A stretch of 64,000 bases of DNA from Chytridium lagenaria. Lineage: Eukaryota > Chytridiomycota > Chytridiomycetes > Chytridiales > Chytridiaceae. Shown piece by piece: positions 1 through 11,770 of this stretch. Position 1 is the stretch's first letter. Each line of letters opens with the position of its first letter. The position numbers and the translations under genes are program-made. The DNA lies in contig JAHLKC010000054.1 of assembly GCA_025449115.1 (NCBI GenBank), positions 169,605 through 233,604 on the forward strand, given 5' to 3'. The notes below the pieces were generated by a model. That model ran no database searches, was not told the origin of the DNA, and was given only the letters and a program-made list of their open reading frames with translations.

Positions 1-1640
1 AGGTCCGCTGCAGTATAGCGGAGGATGGGCTAAGAGGTTCACATGTTGGTGTCATTGATCAGGCGGTCAGAGTTGCATCGATTCGAGTATAACCCAAAGT
101 CGAAATACCAATTGTTCACCACCAAGAATTTCGCGCCTATATACCCACCTTTCACTTTCTTTCACTTCCAAATCAAAAGGGCCAGCCAATACCCTTTTAC
201 AGGTATCAACCGAAACACAAAAATTACAACTCCCTCAGATGGCGAGGTTCTCCTAAGCCAACCTTCTTGATCAAAGGCCTGGAATAAGTTCAGGTAAGTA
301 CCCGCAGCTATCGGACCACCCCATTTGAGGCGGTCCGAATGATGGGGCGCTGCGGGAATATAGAGAGATAGAGGGTTATGTTGGTGTTTTATAGAGGAAT
401 GTGGACTGCGGAGGACTGCGGAGGACTGCGGATAAGGGCACAGTTTTGAGAATGGCAAAGTCGATGTATGGTGTATGTACAAAAAATTCCTTTACGGATC
501 GTTGATAGATATGGTTCACTAGACGCAGCAGAAGATGGATGTGCCATAGAGCTTGACCATCCCGCGTCATGACGCGTCAGCTCGTACGCTATTCACTTGC
601 AATTGGGACAAGCGTGTGTACATGCTCAAATATGTTGCTTCAAAGGGCCGTTCATGCCCTATAGTAACGCGAAAGAAAGGGGAACGGAAAAGGACAAACT
701 GTACATTGAGCTTCCAATTCCTCTTCGTCGACATGCCAATTTATCGGTGAAGTCGGCCATTGCCCAAAGTTCCCATCACTCGGCCAACGAATTCTTTCAG
801 CGGAGAGCTGCATCGACCCCCAACGTCGTCCTCATGGCACGCCCCTAAACCGAAACGCAATAAAACTCCACCGTATGGCCAAAGTCACGTTTCGCTATTC
901 ATTTCTCCCGCCATCCTCCTTACGAGACTCATCAGTTTTTAAATAAGCGTCAATCAAGCACGGCCACCCATGGTATTCAATAAACAATTTTCTCCTGGAG
1001 ACCCTCGGGAATTGCAAACTGATCAATGGTTTCGTCAACATGCTGTTTCCTTCTTTAATCAGAGGAAACGGACATCCTCAAGAGTGATTCTATTTAAATG
1101 ACTCTTCCACTTTCGTGTAAGCAGACATATCCTTTCACCGAACGGCGACAACGGCAAAGCTATTCACCTTTCCTCGGTCCGACCGCGTGGGAGACACTCG
1201 GATCGAAGGTATGGTCATCTAACACGCTCCGGCTCACATCTTTCAATGACGTCCTTCAGGACCCTGTTGAGGTTATGCAGAAACTGGGGAAAAACCGACC
1301 GACATTTGGGTTTTTCATGACATCATTAGCAGGTGGAACGAGAGTAAGAAAAAAACCCTTTCTTTCCCTTATTTTTTTCATTATCGGAGAATAAACATTT
1401 TTATAAACGAAACCAATTTTCCCCTCTTGCTTCTTTTAATCGTGATTTTTGAGGTTCCAACGTCATTCAAACACCCCTCCAGAAAAAAGTGTGTCTGTTG
1501 CGCTTATAGGGTTACACGAGAACATGCAAATTTGTCATTTGTTTGTTTTTTTTGTTTATGTTGGATCGAAACTGACGTGACGTTTACAGGAAAACGTAGA
1601 AAACGTAGGAGAGAAAGGGAGAAGCCCATTACAACATTCC
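1..1640. other. Intergenic, no gene seen
   Basis: No reading frame here has a recognisable motif, a plausible start context or intron structure. The only visible structure is a short tandem decamer (gaggactgcg type) near 401-430. Confidence 0.6.
401..430. repeat. Tandem 10-bp repeat, three units
   Basis: Three consecutive decamers of the form g(t/a)ggactgcg lie directly head to tail. It is too short to say more. Confidence 0.8.
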
Positions 1641-1650
1641 CCTCCATCCA

Positions 1651-1660
1651 CTATAAAAAG
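1651..1660 (+). promoter_or_regulatory. TATA box of the 1737 gene
   Basis: The sequence ctataaaaag lies 77-86 bp upstream of the ATG at 1737. It is followed by a pyrimidine-rich leader, a layout repeated before several other genes in this window. Confidence 0.6.
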
Positions 1661-1736
1661 GGAACGTCAGCTCTCTCCCCATCTGCTTTCATATTCTCTT
1701 CACCACTTCATACATACAATACACTAGAAAAAAACC

Positions 1737-2414
1737 ATGCACTTGATCAAGATCGCCACCACCCTCCTCTCCCTCGGTGCGGCAGCCCTCTCCGCCGCCA
1801 TCCCAGAACCCCTCACCAAACGCTCCTTCTGCATCCGCTACAACACCGACGACTGTCGCAACTTCAAGCTCATCTCTGTCGACTCCACCAAAGTCGACAC
1901 CTACATCACTGTCGCCAACTCCACCAACGTCCACCCTAGGGTCCCCAAGGCCCTCCACGGTGCCTTCTACATGAAAGGTAACCCCCTCCCCGACGAAGTC
2001 CTATCGATCGCAGGGGGTCGGTATGATGAAAAGGAGAACGCTTATTACCTCCGTGTGTACGATGAAGGGATGTGGAGTTGGTCTGACAACTTTGAGGGTA
2101 AATTGCTCTACGAATCCGTGCGAACGTTTGGATTGACTTACAAGATGACTTGGAATAAGGATGAAACCGTGTTTCAAGTTTACCCTACCTTCAACCTCCC
2201 TTTGTGGCTTGGAAACGGGGATATCACCATCAAGGAGGTGTTTGCCAACTTTACCATCCTCACCACCAATGACCCCAACTACTTTATTCGTCGATCGTCT
2301 TTTGTGTCGCAGGAGACGGCCGATTATGAGTTTTTGAAAATCATCAACGCAGATGGAATCGGACACCGAGGTTTGAGAAGGATTATGTGTCGCTATTGGG
2401 TTGAAGACTTATGA
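1737..2414 (+). CDS. Secreted protein of unknown family (paralogue of the 2748-3610 gene)
   Basis: The function is not recognised. The single exon encodes 225 residues and begins with a typical signal peptide: a short basic start, then hydrophobic residues to about 20, with a possible KR processing site near residue 29. The body shares the motif HG-FYMKGNP-PDE (about residues 79-92) and a DYEFL segment (about 196-200) with the convergent neighbour, so the two are paralogues. After the DG near residue 206 the reading frame loses similarity, whereas the next frame keeps the neighbour's R-T-x-x-F-x(3)-Y-V pattern. The 3' end therefore probably carries a frameshift, and the true C-terminus is uncertain. 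The gene lacks the two introns of its paralogue. The start was chosen for the signal peptide and the TATA box about 80 bp upstream. Confidence 0.75.
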   Translation: MHLIKIATTLLSLGAAALSAAIPEPLTKRSFCIRYNTDDCRNFKLISVDSTKVDTYITVANSTNVHPRVPKALHGAFYMKGNPLPDEVLSIAGGRYDEKENAYYLRVYDEGMWSWSDNFEGKLLYESVRTFGLTYKMTWNKDETVFQVYPTFNLPLWLGNGDITIKEVFANFTILTTNDPNYFIRRSSFVSQETADYEFLKIINADGIGHRGLRRIMCRYWVEDL

Positions 2415-2747
2415 TGCGCCTGCTGGGTTCTCGACGCATCACTCTTGACTCTACCATGCTTTTTGCAAAGGCGGTTTAAGATGTTCACTCTCATCCCGTA
2501 CGTTTTAGAGCGACGCTTCTTTCTTGTAGACGTGATTACCCCCCCCCCAAGTTTGATGATTCTTTTTGGTCAATTGTCGGCCAACTCTTTATTTATCACA
2601 TGTCATAGATCCAACCCACATAAAATAAAACCACACTCTTCAAGTTAAACGTTTTTTTTCGTATAATCCTCTTCATTTTATTCACAAAATTGCGGAAAAC
2701 ACGCTCAACTATGTACATACAATATTTGGGTAATGACGTGTGATCCA

Positions 2748-3610
2748 TCAACGCGACTTTTTCCCTTCAACCACCACCATCTGCGTATCCTCTAAATGCG
2801 TAAACCAGCTATACCACACTGGCACATCCTTGCCCGTCTTTGCATACCCCTTCCCCATCATATCAACATAAGCCGTCACAAACTTTTCCGTTCGACTTCC
2901 ATCCCCTCTCACGATTCTCAAAAACTTGGAAACCCCATATTAAAAACAAAACAAAAAGGAGGATAACAACAGAAAAAAAACAACCATACCTCATAATCCA
3001 TCAACCGCACTCCCAAAATCCAACTCTGTCTCACAAAAGCATCAGGATCATGCACATCCGGTACAATCTTGAACGACGCCACAAAACTCGGTAACTCCAT
3101 TCCACCGTTCTCGGGATAAACCAACTCCACACCCACCACCAAGGCACGCTCGTCGCCAATAACCCCCAAACATACACCTCCAGGCGTTCCCCAATCCAAC
3201 TCTCCCTTGTGAAGGTAAGGGGGGAAATGGAGGACAGGGATCGCTTTCCATCCATCCTCCACGCGGATGAGGGAGAAGCGGAAACGGAAGGCGCTGATGA
3301 AGGCGTAGAGGAGACGACCGAGGAAGGTGGCGTCGAAGGACCAGACTCCTGGGGCGTAGAGGGGGATGTCCAGAGTGTCGTCCTGGAATGAAGGTTAGAG
3401 GGAGGGAGGAGGGAGGGGGTGGTTTACGTCTGGGTCGTAGGTGCCGCTGAAGGAGCAGATTTCGTCGGGCATGGGGTTGCCTTTCATGTAAAAGAGACCG
3501 TGGAGGTCGCTAAATTGAGGGGGGAGGGAGGTGGGAGATGGGATGGACATGTAAGTGTCGATGGAGGTCGAGGGGACCTCTTTGAGGTGGAGGTTGTGGT
3601 GAGACTTCAT
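2748..3610 (-). CDS. Protein of unknown family (paralogue of the 1737 gene)
   Basis: Three exons, complement(join(2748..2924, 2990..3382, 3428..3610)), with introns of 65 and 45 bp, all phase 0 and free of frameshifts, give 250 residues. The family is not recognised. Near residues 35-52 it carries HG-FYMKGNP-PDE, and later DYE|FLRI across the second intron, matching the convergent upstream gene. Unlike that paralogue it has no clear signal peptide: its start is His-rich and polar, so it may be cytosolic or use an unseen upstream exon. The C-terminus ends in a basic GKKSR. The two genes converge with about 330 bp between their stops. A one-domain lipid- or ligand-binding fold is possible but not supported by any motif I know. 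Confidence 0.72.
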
Positions 3611-3619
3611 TGATGGTTG

Positions 3620-4919
3620 TTTTTTTCTTTTGGGGGATAAGTAATTATTCGTATTTTTATATGCCTCCCAAGGGGTGGTAAGTAATCACATCATCTGAAT
3701 AGCAATGATATACAATGGCAAAGGGTAAATTTCTTTTTGGGTCAGGAGAGTGTATTAAAATGAATATGCTTATGTAAATGATACGAGAAACGGTTGTGAT
3801 ATAGGGCTTCATGATAGCCATGTGTAAGGATGGATGTATGGATGCGCGGAATCCTTGAAGAGGGTCCGAAAAGTAAGGTAAGGGCGTGAGACAAGTTTGA
3901 AGCAGGGTGGGTGAGGTTGGTTGCAGAGTGCCACTGAGGTTAGTGATGGCCAGATGAACTTTAGTGGTCCAACGGAGCTCTCAACGCAAGGCGACGACGA
4001 TGACGGGTGCGGTGGGCGCATGATGATGATTGTGTTGACGAAAAATTGACAAGCCCGTTTTGCGGATGTTGGAAGAAGGCATGCCGAATTCCGCGAGAGG
4101 GTCCCTCACGAAAACTGCTTTACTCCATGTTCTCCATACTCTTTTGCCGTCTCTTCAATTCCGACCCGGGATGCGGCATGTCCCCAATAGCTGGAAGCAC
4201 GACAAGGACGTCGTTCATTGTCTCTTCACATCCGCTGTCTCTCCGTTTTGGTGTTGATATCGAGCGGGAGGAGGAGGAGGAGGATGGTGAGCGTGTGCAG
4301 GTGAAGATGGGAGAAACGAGGTTGATGGAGGGTGACTGGAGTAGATGTGATGGGATGATGAGAGATGACTGTGGTGGTGAGAATGATGAAGATGATGCTG
4401 GTGAAGATGGTGATGATGATGGTGAAGATGATGATTTAGTGCGTAGCATTGTAGCCAAAGAGACCAGAGTGACAGCGTTCATTCTAATCTAGTTTACTGT
4501 TGCAGGTTGAAAGGGGAAGGTGTAATTAGTATGCATATGTCTGTCTTAGTATTTATAATATTATTGAACAACTGACAAATCATTCATTTTTCATTATTCC
4601 ATGATAAAATATTTCAACATCAGCCAGCATCATTATTCAATCATCATCATCAATTATTAATAATAATTCATCCATCATCAATAATAATCTAAAGTTGCTG
4701 TGCCCAAAAGGAAAAAGAAAAAGAAAAAAAGAAAGAAAAACTTTTTTTTGTTGCCCAGTTTCAGTTTATTATTTTACCCTTAATTTAATTATTATTATAA
4801 CAAGAAATTCCGAACTCGGCCACCTTTTTGTCCTCAATTTAAAATTATCCATGCTTTACGTGACAATCAATTATCAAGTGGTAATAGTTGAATGGCTTAT
4901 TTGTTGCATCCTGTCTCAT
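3620..4919. other. Intergenic with low-complexity DNA
   Basis: This stretch holds GAT/GATGGT-type triplet repeats (4375-4440) and ATT/CATC-rich DNA (4620-4690). A minus-strand Ser/Pro-rich frame at 4120-4482 is open mainly because of the triplet repeat and has no domain. I see no confident gene. Confidence 0.5.
4375..4440. repeat. GAT/GGT triplet-rich microsatellite
   Basis: Imperfect gatgatggtgaa-type triplets run for about 65 bp. On the minus strand they read as a poly-Ser/Pro stretch. Confidence 0.75.
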
Positions 4920-6905
4920 TCACCCCTCTCTGGAGGCCAATCCAAATCCACGTCAATCACATCCAGAGTCTCCACCTCTGCTGCTGCAACATCCAGCATC
5001 TCCTTCAAACTAGGCACAGTCCTTCCACAATCTCCATGCACAAATTCCTTCACATACGTCCCTGCACTTCGTCGTCAGGTCCAACCTGATCGTATCAACA
5101 AGGTCTCCCGTCACACCCGCTTCAGGGTAAACGTGGATGCGGTGGATGATCTTGTCTCTCACAAGATCGCTGCGGCGACTTTAAAGAGGGGAAAAAAAAG
5201 GGGTTAAATTTTTTTTTTTTTTAAAAAAAAAGGTATCCATGATTTTCAAGGTAAAGAGTAAGTAAACGTACGCTGACACGCGGATGGGAGTTTGTTGTTT
5301 TAAAGTGAATTCAGGCATCGCCGAGATGCGCTCTAGTTCAGAGATGGGGACTGGCTAGAGAGCTTGACTAGTGTCGTGTACGCCTTTTTCTTTGTCGACG
5401 CCGAATCTTTAATGGCCCACGTCGAATCCCTTGGAAAATGTCGATTAAAATTATTAGCATGGCCATAGAATGATTATAAATATCAGATTAAGAAGCAAAT
5501 AAAGTATAGAAAAAACATCTTACTTTGTTACAACCTGCAGCCTCATCACCCTAATTTTCCCTTCCGCCTCCCTATTAATCCCCTCCTCAGTCTCAATCAG
5601 CAACCCCAACCCCACTTTTGGTCGTCTCGGATTAATCACCTCCAAATAAAACGGTCGTCCCCCTCCCAACATCAACACATCCGCATCCTCTCGTCCCGCC
5701 GAACTAAACCGATGCGCCTCCCCACGCAACAACTTGACTCCCAACCCCGCAATCAACTCTTCAACGGAATGCTCGGCAAGTCGTTGACCCGCAATCTCCC
5801 AACGAGAATGAGAGACGCCGCGTTGGTATTTGTTGTACCGGCCCGCGAGGTAGACGGCTTGGTGGGTGTAATGGAGTTCCGTGACGATGCAGGGGCGATT
5901 TATGGGGGAAGGAGGAACTTGGCCATGGGCTTCGAAATCAGCATAAGTGATGCGTTGAGCGGCTTTAGTGATGCCGTCCCAAGACGCTCCAACAAGCATA
6001 ACACCTCTAGACTTTCCTCCCTTATTAACACAACGATTTTAATGACCATCGTTCAGCAAATCATCAATAAAATCCCAAAATACACACACCTTCTTCTTCC
6101 TCTTTATACTAAACTGAGCAGCAGGCACTTCCAACATAAAGGCAAACTCCTCCTCAGTCCCTTCATGCGCAAACTCAATCTCCATCTGAAACGCCGACTC
6201 CAAATCAAACTTCAACCCCATCGCCTCCTCCATCGCATCCGTCAGCATCACCTTCAACATATCCTTCACCTCCACCGTCTCATCAGGGCACGTCACAACA
6301 CGTCCATCCGTTCTCCCTTCCTCAACCTTCTCTTTCTCAGAACCTTCCATCTTGTCCTTCTCACCATCATCCACCTTCTCCTCCCTTCTATCACCACGCA
6401 CAAGAGGTTTAGGCGGAACATATTCAATCCCAATCTTCTCCAACCGATGCTGCAAACACAAATGCACCGCCCTCGACCGTGTCGCCAACTGCGCAGGCAC
6501 ACGACAACTCAACTGAAACGTCTCCAACCCTTCATACCCTTCCTTTTTCATCAACTCCTTTGCCGCATCCACAACATGTCGATGCGATGCATGGAGTAAC
6601 CCTAAACACGCTGGACAGATCAACGAGTCATGTGTTAAAGCGGGTGAGGATGGGGTGGGGATGGAGGAGAGGGATGGGAGGAGGGGCATGTCGCCTTCAT
6701 AGAAACGTGGACGATGGAGACGTTGGAATGTGAGGGCTTCTTGCATGGTGTGCCGGTATTTGATGCCGAAATAGCGGAGAATGCAGAGGTTGCAGCAGTC
6801 CATGTCGATAAGGATTTTAGCGATAGCATCGGATGCAGGTGGAAGAAGGGGGATGACGTCGGGAGATGTAGATAAAAGACGTTGTAGAAAGGTTGGAGTT
6901 GCCAT
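4920..6905 (-). CDS. PUS10: tRNA pseudouridine synthase Pus10
   Basis: Pus10 isomerises uridine to pseudouridine at positions 54/55 of the tRNA T-arm. Exons are complement(join(4920..5178, 5272..5429, 5524..6006, 6088..6905)). The N-terminal part has the zinc-binding pairs CCNLC (about residue 38) and CPAC (about 98). The second exon has the family signature GRYNKY and the catalytic block SSAGREDADV followed by GxGRPFYLEV; the Asp of GREDAD is the expected nucleophile. The C-terminus carries AGTYVKEFVHGDCGRT and ends D-DWPPE, both diagnostic. The N-terminal region is longer and more charged than usual (an EEK-rich linker). Two single-base frame breaks seem present in the last two exons, near 5355 and 5065. 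The start at 6905 was preferred to the ATG at 6947 because it leaves a promoter gap to the divergent ABHD12-like gene. Confidence 0.88.
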
Positions 6906-6986
6906 GACGTTTGAAGTTGGATGATGGGGTTGGTTTGTCGCTATCACACTAGAAAAAAAACAGGTTTGCCAAAAACGGAGAAATCA
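6906..6986. promoter_or_regulatory. Short bidirectional promoter, Pus10 / ABHD12-like
   Basis: Only about 80 bp separate the two divergent start codons. It has an A-rich core (eight A's at 6953-6960) and no TATA box, fitting a shared housekeeping-type promoter. Confidence 0.45.
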
Positions 6987-8700
6987 ATGGACGCTTCTGT
7001 GATGGAGTTGCTTTGGGGGACGCTTGTATGGTGGTTGATGAGAATATTGCATTTGGTGGTGTTGGCGGTTGGGGTGCCGCTCCTTATCATCTATCCGATG
7101 TTTGTGGGGTTGCTGTTGTTGGATGTACCCCAACGGATGATTTTGTTCTTAAGTAACGTCAACTATGTGAGTGGTCCCTTTCATACGGCTCTATAGGACA
7201 TCGTCTCCTTGTTCTACTGCTGTCTAATTCTATATTCCAATTGTTTATTACGTATCAAATGATATTGGACTCACGATGATTTCTCGTCCCATTCTTCATC
7301 TTCTTCACACAAACTTGCTCATTTATCATTCCCACCAGCCCTTCGGCGTCGACTGGGACAAGCCCGAAGTCTTTGGTTTCTCTCGTAAGCTTCCTCTCCA
7401 TCAACCCCACCCAACCTAACCCCCAAACCCTTCAGCCAACAAAGCCCACAACCTCAAAATCCGCACTCGCGACGGTATCCACATTGGCGCCTGGCACATC
7501 CTCCCTTCCAGCTACTACCGCGCGCTAACCCGTTCCCTCGAAATCACCCACCCGTCATCCAAAAAGGGTGCGTTTGTAACCGAAGACCTTCAAAACCAAG
7601 CATTGAAAGATCGACCTGTTGTGTTGTATTTTCATGGGAACGCTGGGAACAGGGCAGCACCCAACAGGATTGAAACGTATAAGGTAACGATTTGTTGTTT
7701 TTGGGTGATGACATGAAGGGGCTGATGAGATGCGTGGGTGTAGAACTTTTCGGAAAAGTTGAATTTGAATGTGGTGACTATTGATTATCGTGGGTTTGGG
7801 AATTCAGAGGGAACTCCAAGTGAGGATGGACTTGCGTTGGATGCGAGGGCGGCCTGGGATTGGCTTCTTCAACGAGGAGGTGAGTTGGTTTTTGTTTTTG
7901 TTTTTTATAACAAACTTATTGACCATTCTTATCACCAAGTCCCTCCATCCAACATCATCCTTGTCGGACACTCCCTCGGCACCGGCGTCGCAACCCGTCT
8001 CGCCCGCGACCTCTCCGACGACAACCTCACCACCCCTCCCAACCTCCCCGCGCCCTCATCCTCCAATCCCCGTACGCCTCCATCCCCGACGTTGCCTTTG
8101 AATTCCGTGTCTTCCAACTCCTCCCCTTCCTCAAACCCGTCACCTACCTCCCCCCCTTCGCAAACACCTCCAATCGCGTATCCTCGATCGCTTCGACTCC
8201 CTCTCCCACGTGCCGCACCTCTCGTGTCCGTTGTTGATCATCCATGGGGTTCGGGACCGGGAGATTCCTTGTCATCATGCGAGATGGTTGTTTGGGGGGG
8301 GGTCGCGGCGCATCGGGGGTTGCAGGATGTTGTGGGGATGTGTGGTCGGAAGAGGGCGGGGGTGTGTGGGGAGGTGAAGGGGGGGCAGTTGTTGGAGGGA
8401 TGTGAGGAGGAGGAATGGGGGTGGGAGTTGGAGGGGAGACGGTGGAGGAGTGAACGGCGGGTTGTGGAGGAGAGAGGGGATGAAGTTGGAGTTGAGTTGT
8501 TTGGACCGAGGGGACCGACGAGGATGATGTTGCTTGAGTTACATCATGCGCATCATAATAATGTTCAGGCTCATGGTGAGTATACCTATGTTTGTTTTTT
8601 TTTTTTTTGTTATTTATTTGATAATCTGACCCCAACTTTTTTTTTACGAAAAGATCTCACCTATGATACCATCGAGACATTCTGCAATATCACCCTCTGA
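6987..8700 (+). CDS. ABHD12-like monoacylglycerol / lysophospholipid hydrolase
   Basis: A membrane-anchored alpha/beta-hydrolase. Exons are approximately 6987-7166, 7339-7384, 7436-7683, 7744-7879, 7940-8575 and 8654-8700. Exon 1 encodes an N-terminal transmembrane helix (about residues 10-45). Exon 3 has the oxyanion strand YFHGNAGNR, exon 4 IDYRGFGNSEGTPSE, and exon 5 the nucleophile elbow GHSLGTGVA; these match the ABHD12 subfamily closely. The catalytic Asp is expected in VRDREIP (about 8250) and the His in the His-rich stretch near 8545-8575. Two or more single-base gaps break exon 5, near 8052 and 8177, since ALILQSPYAS and later LSCPLLIIHG lie in different frames. In animals ABHD12 acts on lysophosphatidylserine and 2-arachidonoylglycerol; the fungal substrate is unknown. 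Confidence 0.82.
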
Positions 8701-9534
8701 AACTTTTTTGTTCTAATGGTTTCTATGTATCTCTAATCTACATCTTTTATACGTCTGATCCATATCTTTTGTTACAACGCCCTTCTCATTCTTTAAAGTA
8801 AGACAACGCGTATTTTGTTAAACGATGATCTGAAGTCACGTATCCAGTGTATCGGTACATATTTTGAAAATAGCATGTAAGAAAAAAGTAAATAAAAGAG
8901 ACTATAGGGTGTTTGGTACAGCAAAAGGTTGGTGTCGCGATGAAACGCCATATCTTCACTCTCCGCAAACGCGGCACGCGTGTTTTCTCTGTTAACATGT
9001 TAAAAGCACTTCAAGTTCCAAGTATAGCCAAAGAGCACGCGTATTATTTCTGTAGTTTATGGATCATGGCATGATACTTTTCTCTTTTGTTCATCAAACT
9101 CCATATGTACTTTGACTCGTGTATTTTTTGTTTGATTAACGGTTGATTTTCTCTGTTACGCTCGTCTATCCACTAAACATGTCAGTTGAAGGTCGACTCA
9201 AGATGTTGCGCGGATTTTCTTTGTTCTTTAAGTACCATGGGCGTTGTTTTCTGGTATCCAAACGACGTATGCAATAGATTACGTGGACTTCTCGAGAGTC
9301 AATGATCAGACGTGTACATACTGGTGACTTGGTTCATAAGGTGTGTTCGCTATAATAAAGTCAGGGACTATTCAATATAAGTCAATAATCGGTAGACGGC
9401 GGAACTGTAAGATTGACAGGTAATAAGATACTGTTCCGCGGGGGAAAAGCACAATGATTTCGTGATCAAAATATGTACAGATAATAGATATAGAACTAAA
9501 TCTGTTCTCTCACAAGACTTCACGAAAGGAACCT
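8701..9534. other. Intergenic, nothing recognised
   Basis: AT-rich DNA between the 3' ends of the ABHD12-like gene and the first BT1 copy. No reading frame with family motifs, no tRNA and no repeat was seen. Confidence 0.6.
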
Positions 9535-11153
9535 CTAAGCCTGTGCGGCAACAGCGTTTTCCCCCATCATCTTTTTATCGTTCCTCAACGAAGCCTCATA
9601 CCCAAGAATAGCTTCCAACCTCTCCTTTGCCTCAATATCCCCCTCTAGGGCCCTAACCTCCAGCTCATCACGTTCCGCAACCGTCATCTCCCCATACACC
9701 TCCTGATTCCCCATCTCCCCATGCGGATCAATAGCCGCAGCATCAGGTAACATAAACACCAACACACACGGTGAAAACGTCATCCCAAAACGAATCCACA
9801 TGGCCGTCTCAAGATTAGAAAGATCAAAGATCTTCCGACCAGTCCCATCTCGGCCTTTATCAATATTGAGTTTTTCAAGAAGATATCCACCCCACCTCTG
9901 AGACACGTTGCTGCCACCATTGGAGACAGAGTCAACGCTGCATAATAGGATGCCTCGATATCCGCGGGACACATTTGCGCCGCCATGATAAGGAAAGGCA
10001 TGGAAGCGAGACGACCAATGATTTCCTGAATTCTGAGAACCAGCCAAGAAGACGAGATCAGGGATACCGATGCGTCGATTCCATCCTTTGAAAAGCGCGA
10101 TATCTAGGATCCCGAATGCCCCAATGACGATTTGGATGATGAAGAAGATGCGACGGAATTTGGTGCGAGTGAAGAAACTGCCAAAAATGAGGAGACCGAG
10201 GATGCCCGATAGACCGGCGGAAGCGTCAATGTAGGCTTGTTGGTCAGCTCCTATGTTGATGTTACGGAGCCAGTAGCTGAATGCCGGGCCAATGTTTGGG
10301 GGGAGAGCGCCGCGGAGGAGAATCCAGAGAGCTGGGAAGAGGACTTTGGTGTTGAGAAGGATGCCTTTGATGAGACGCCATAAACCGGTGAAAAGGTTCA
10401 TGGGGGAGATCTTTCGACCGGATGGTTGCTCTTTAATGAAAGAGAGAGGATGACCAAGCCGATGCAGAGGGGGACGTAGACGTAGTGCATCAATTTACGA
10501 GCACCTGAACCGTCTTCACCGTTGATGGCACCTGCTATGGGGGTTCCGATGATGAGACCGTGTATAGCATGATCCAACTCCAGGTTTGAAGGGCGGCGCC
10601 ATCCCGAGATCCTACGATACGAGCACGTTTCACAACCATAGCGTCGGCAATGACATCACACATGGCCATGGACATTAGGGCAACAAAGAAAAGGCCCGTA
10701 GCGGATCTCTCGGTTGGGGAAATCCCTTCAATGCCTAGACATATGAATGAGATGAGACCGAGGAGAGCGGCGAGGATGTAGTAGGGTTTATCGTGACGGC
10801 CGAGGATGGGGAAGTTGTCAAAGAAGAGACCGTAGATGAATTTAATGTTCCAGGTGATCATGATGGTGGAACGGGCGCTTTGGGTTTGAGCAGAGTTGAG
10901 ACCAAGGATGGTACCCATGTACCAGGTGATGGCGTCACCAAAGACATAGTCGCGGAAACCTTGGAGGAAGTAGGTGGCGGAGATGATCAGGAAAAAGTCG
11001 AGACCTTGCGTTTTCACTGCGGTGGTGAAAAACTCTTTGATGTCTAGGGAGGATATGTCAAGTCTGAAAATAAAGGTATGCGAGTTTCTTACTCTTTCCT
11101 GTATCGTTGAGCCTGCGGCCGACGATGCTGATGTTGTTTAATTTGGCAGGCAT
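9535..11153 (-). CDS. BT1-family (folate-biopterin-type) transporter, copy A
   Basis: A multi-pass plasma-membrane transporter of the BT1/FBT branch of the major facilitator superfamily; characterised members carry folates, biopterin or S-adenosylmethionine, but this substrate is unknown. Exon 1 (11153-11093) encodes MPAKLNNIS and ends in phase 1; a 49-bp intron follows and exon 2 starts at 11043. Family marks are GLDFFLIISATYFLQGFRDY, the cytoplasmic loop DNFPILGRHDKPYY and CDVIADAMVVKRAR. About 10-12 hydrophobic segments precede a charged tail (PHGEMGNQEVYGEMT, AERDELE). Single-base gaps break the frame near 10551, 10435 and 10030. Its codon choice is less C-biased than in the other copies and it is the most divergent of the six. 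No TATA box is seen close upstream. Confidence 0.85.
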
Positions 11154-11770
11154 CTTTACGGTGAGTGTATTTAAGATGAGACCGATGGGATTTGCATGTT
11201 TTGTTATTGGACAGATAAGATAAGGGCATTCCAGACAGGCTGTGAATAATTGAGAAAGGGGAAGTTTAGAGACCTTTGTCTAGTTATCATTTTACTACAT
11301 AGAGTGGAAGTAGTCAATAAGCGATAAAAAAACACAACGTATGAAGAACAGAACATTTATATGTAGAAGTCGAGCAAAAACGTTCTTGAATTCTTTCTTC
11401 TGCGGATCTCGAGCTCAAAAAAGAGACATTGGTTCGAAACCTTTTTTTTTTTTTTAGCGTTTCGCGTTTTGTAATCCAGAAACAATTACTGCAGTATCAT
11501 GCATGAGACGAAGCATTTCCAATATTCTGTATTTACCACATTTTTTGTGATGCCGGTTCGAATTCTGACTTCCAATTGTGAAAGCAAAGACTAATGCTAG
11601 TAAGTCATGGAAAATAATATATGCAAATCGTATTTTAGCAATAAACATCCGACACCAAGTACATTTTATTTTACAAAAGCAATTCACCCCCGTGCGAAAA
11701 AGAAAAAGCAGAAGCAATCGGATTTGTGCAAGCAGACACGAGTTACGCAACGGGAATAGGGAGAACCGTA
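11154..11770. other. Intergenic, nothing recognised
   Basis: This separates BT1 copy A from the fasciclin gene. It contains a 14-T run near 11442-11455 just after ggttcgaaacc. That resembles a tRNA B-box, but no cloverleaf can be built around it. Confidence 0.55.

Noticed and set aside
4120..4482. Ser/Pro-rich minus-strand frame of 120 codons
   Set aside because: Open mainly because of a triplet repeat; no domain, no promoter and no continuation.
8144..8635. Long Ser/Pro/Thr-rich minus-strand frame opposite the ABHD12-like gene
   Set aside because: It is the antisense shadow of a hydrolase exon that carries recognisable catalytic motifs.
11428..11455. ggttcgaaacc followed by a long T run, looking like a tRNA B-box and Pol III terminator
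   Set aside because: No A-box at the right distance, no acceptor stem, and the T run follows directly with no room for the 3' half of a tRNA.
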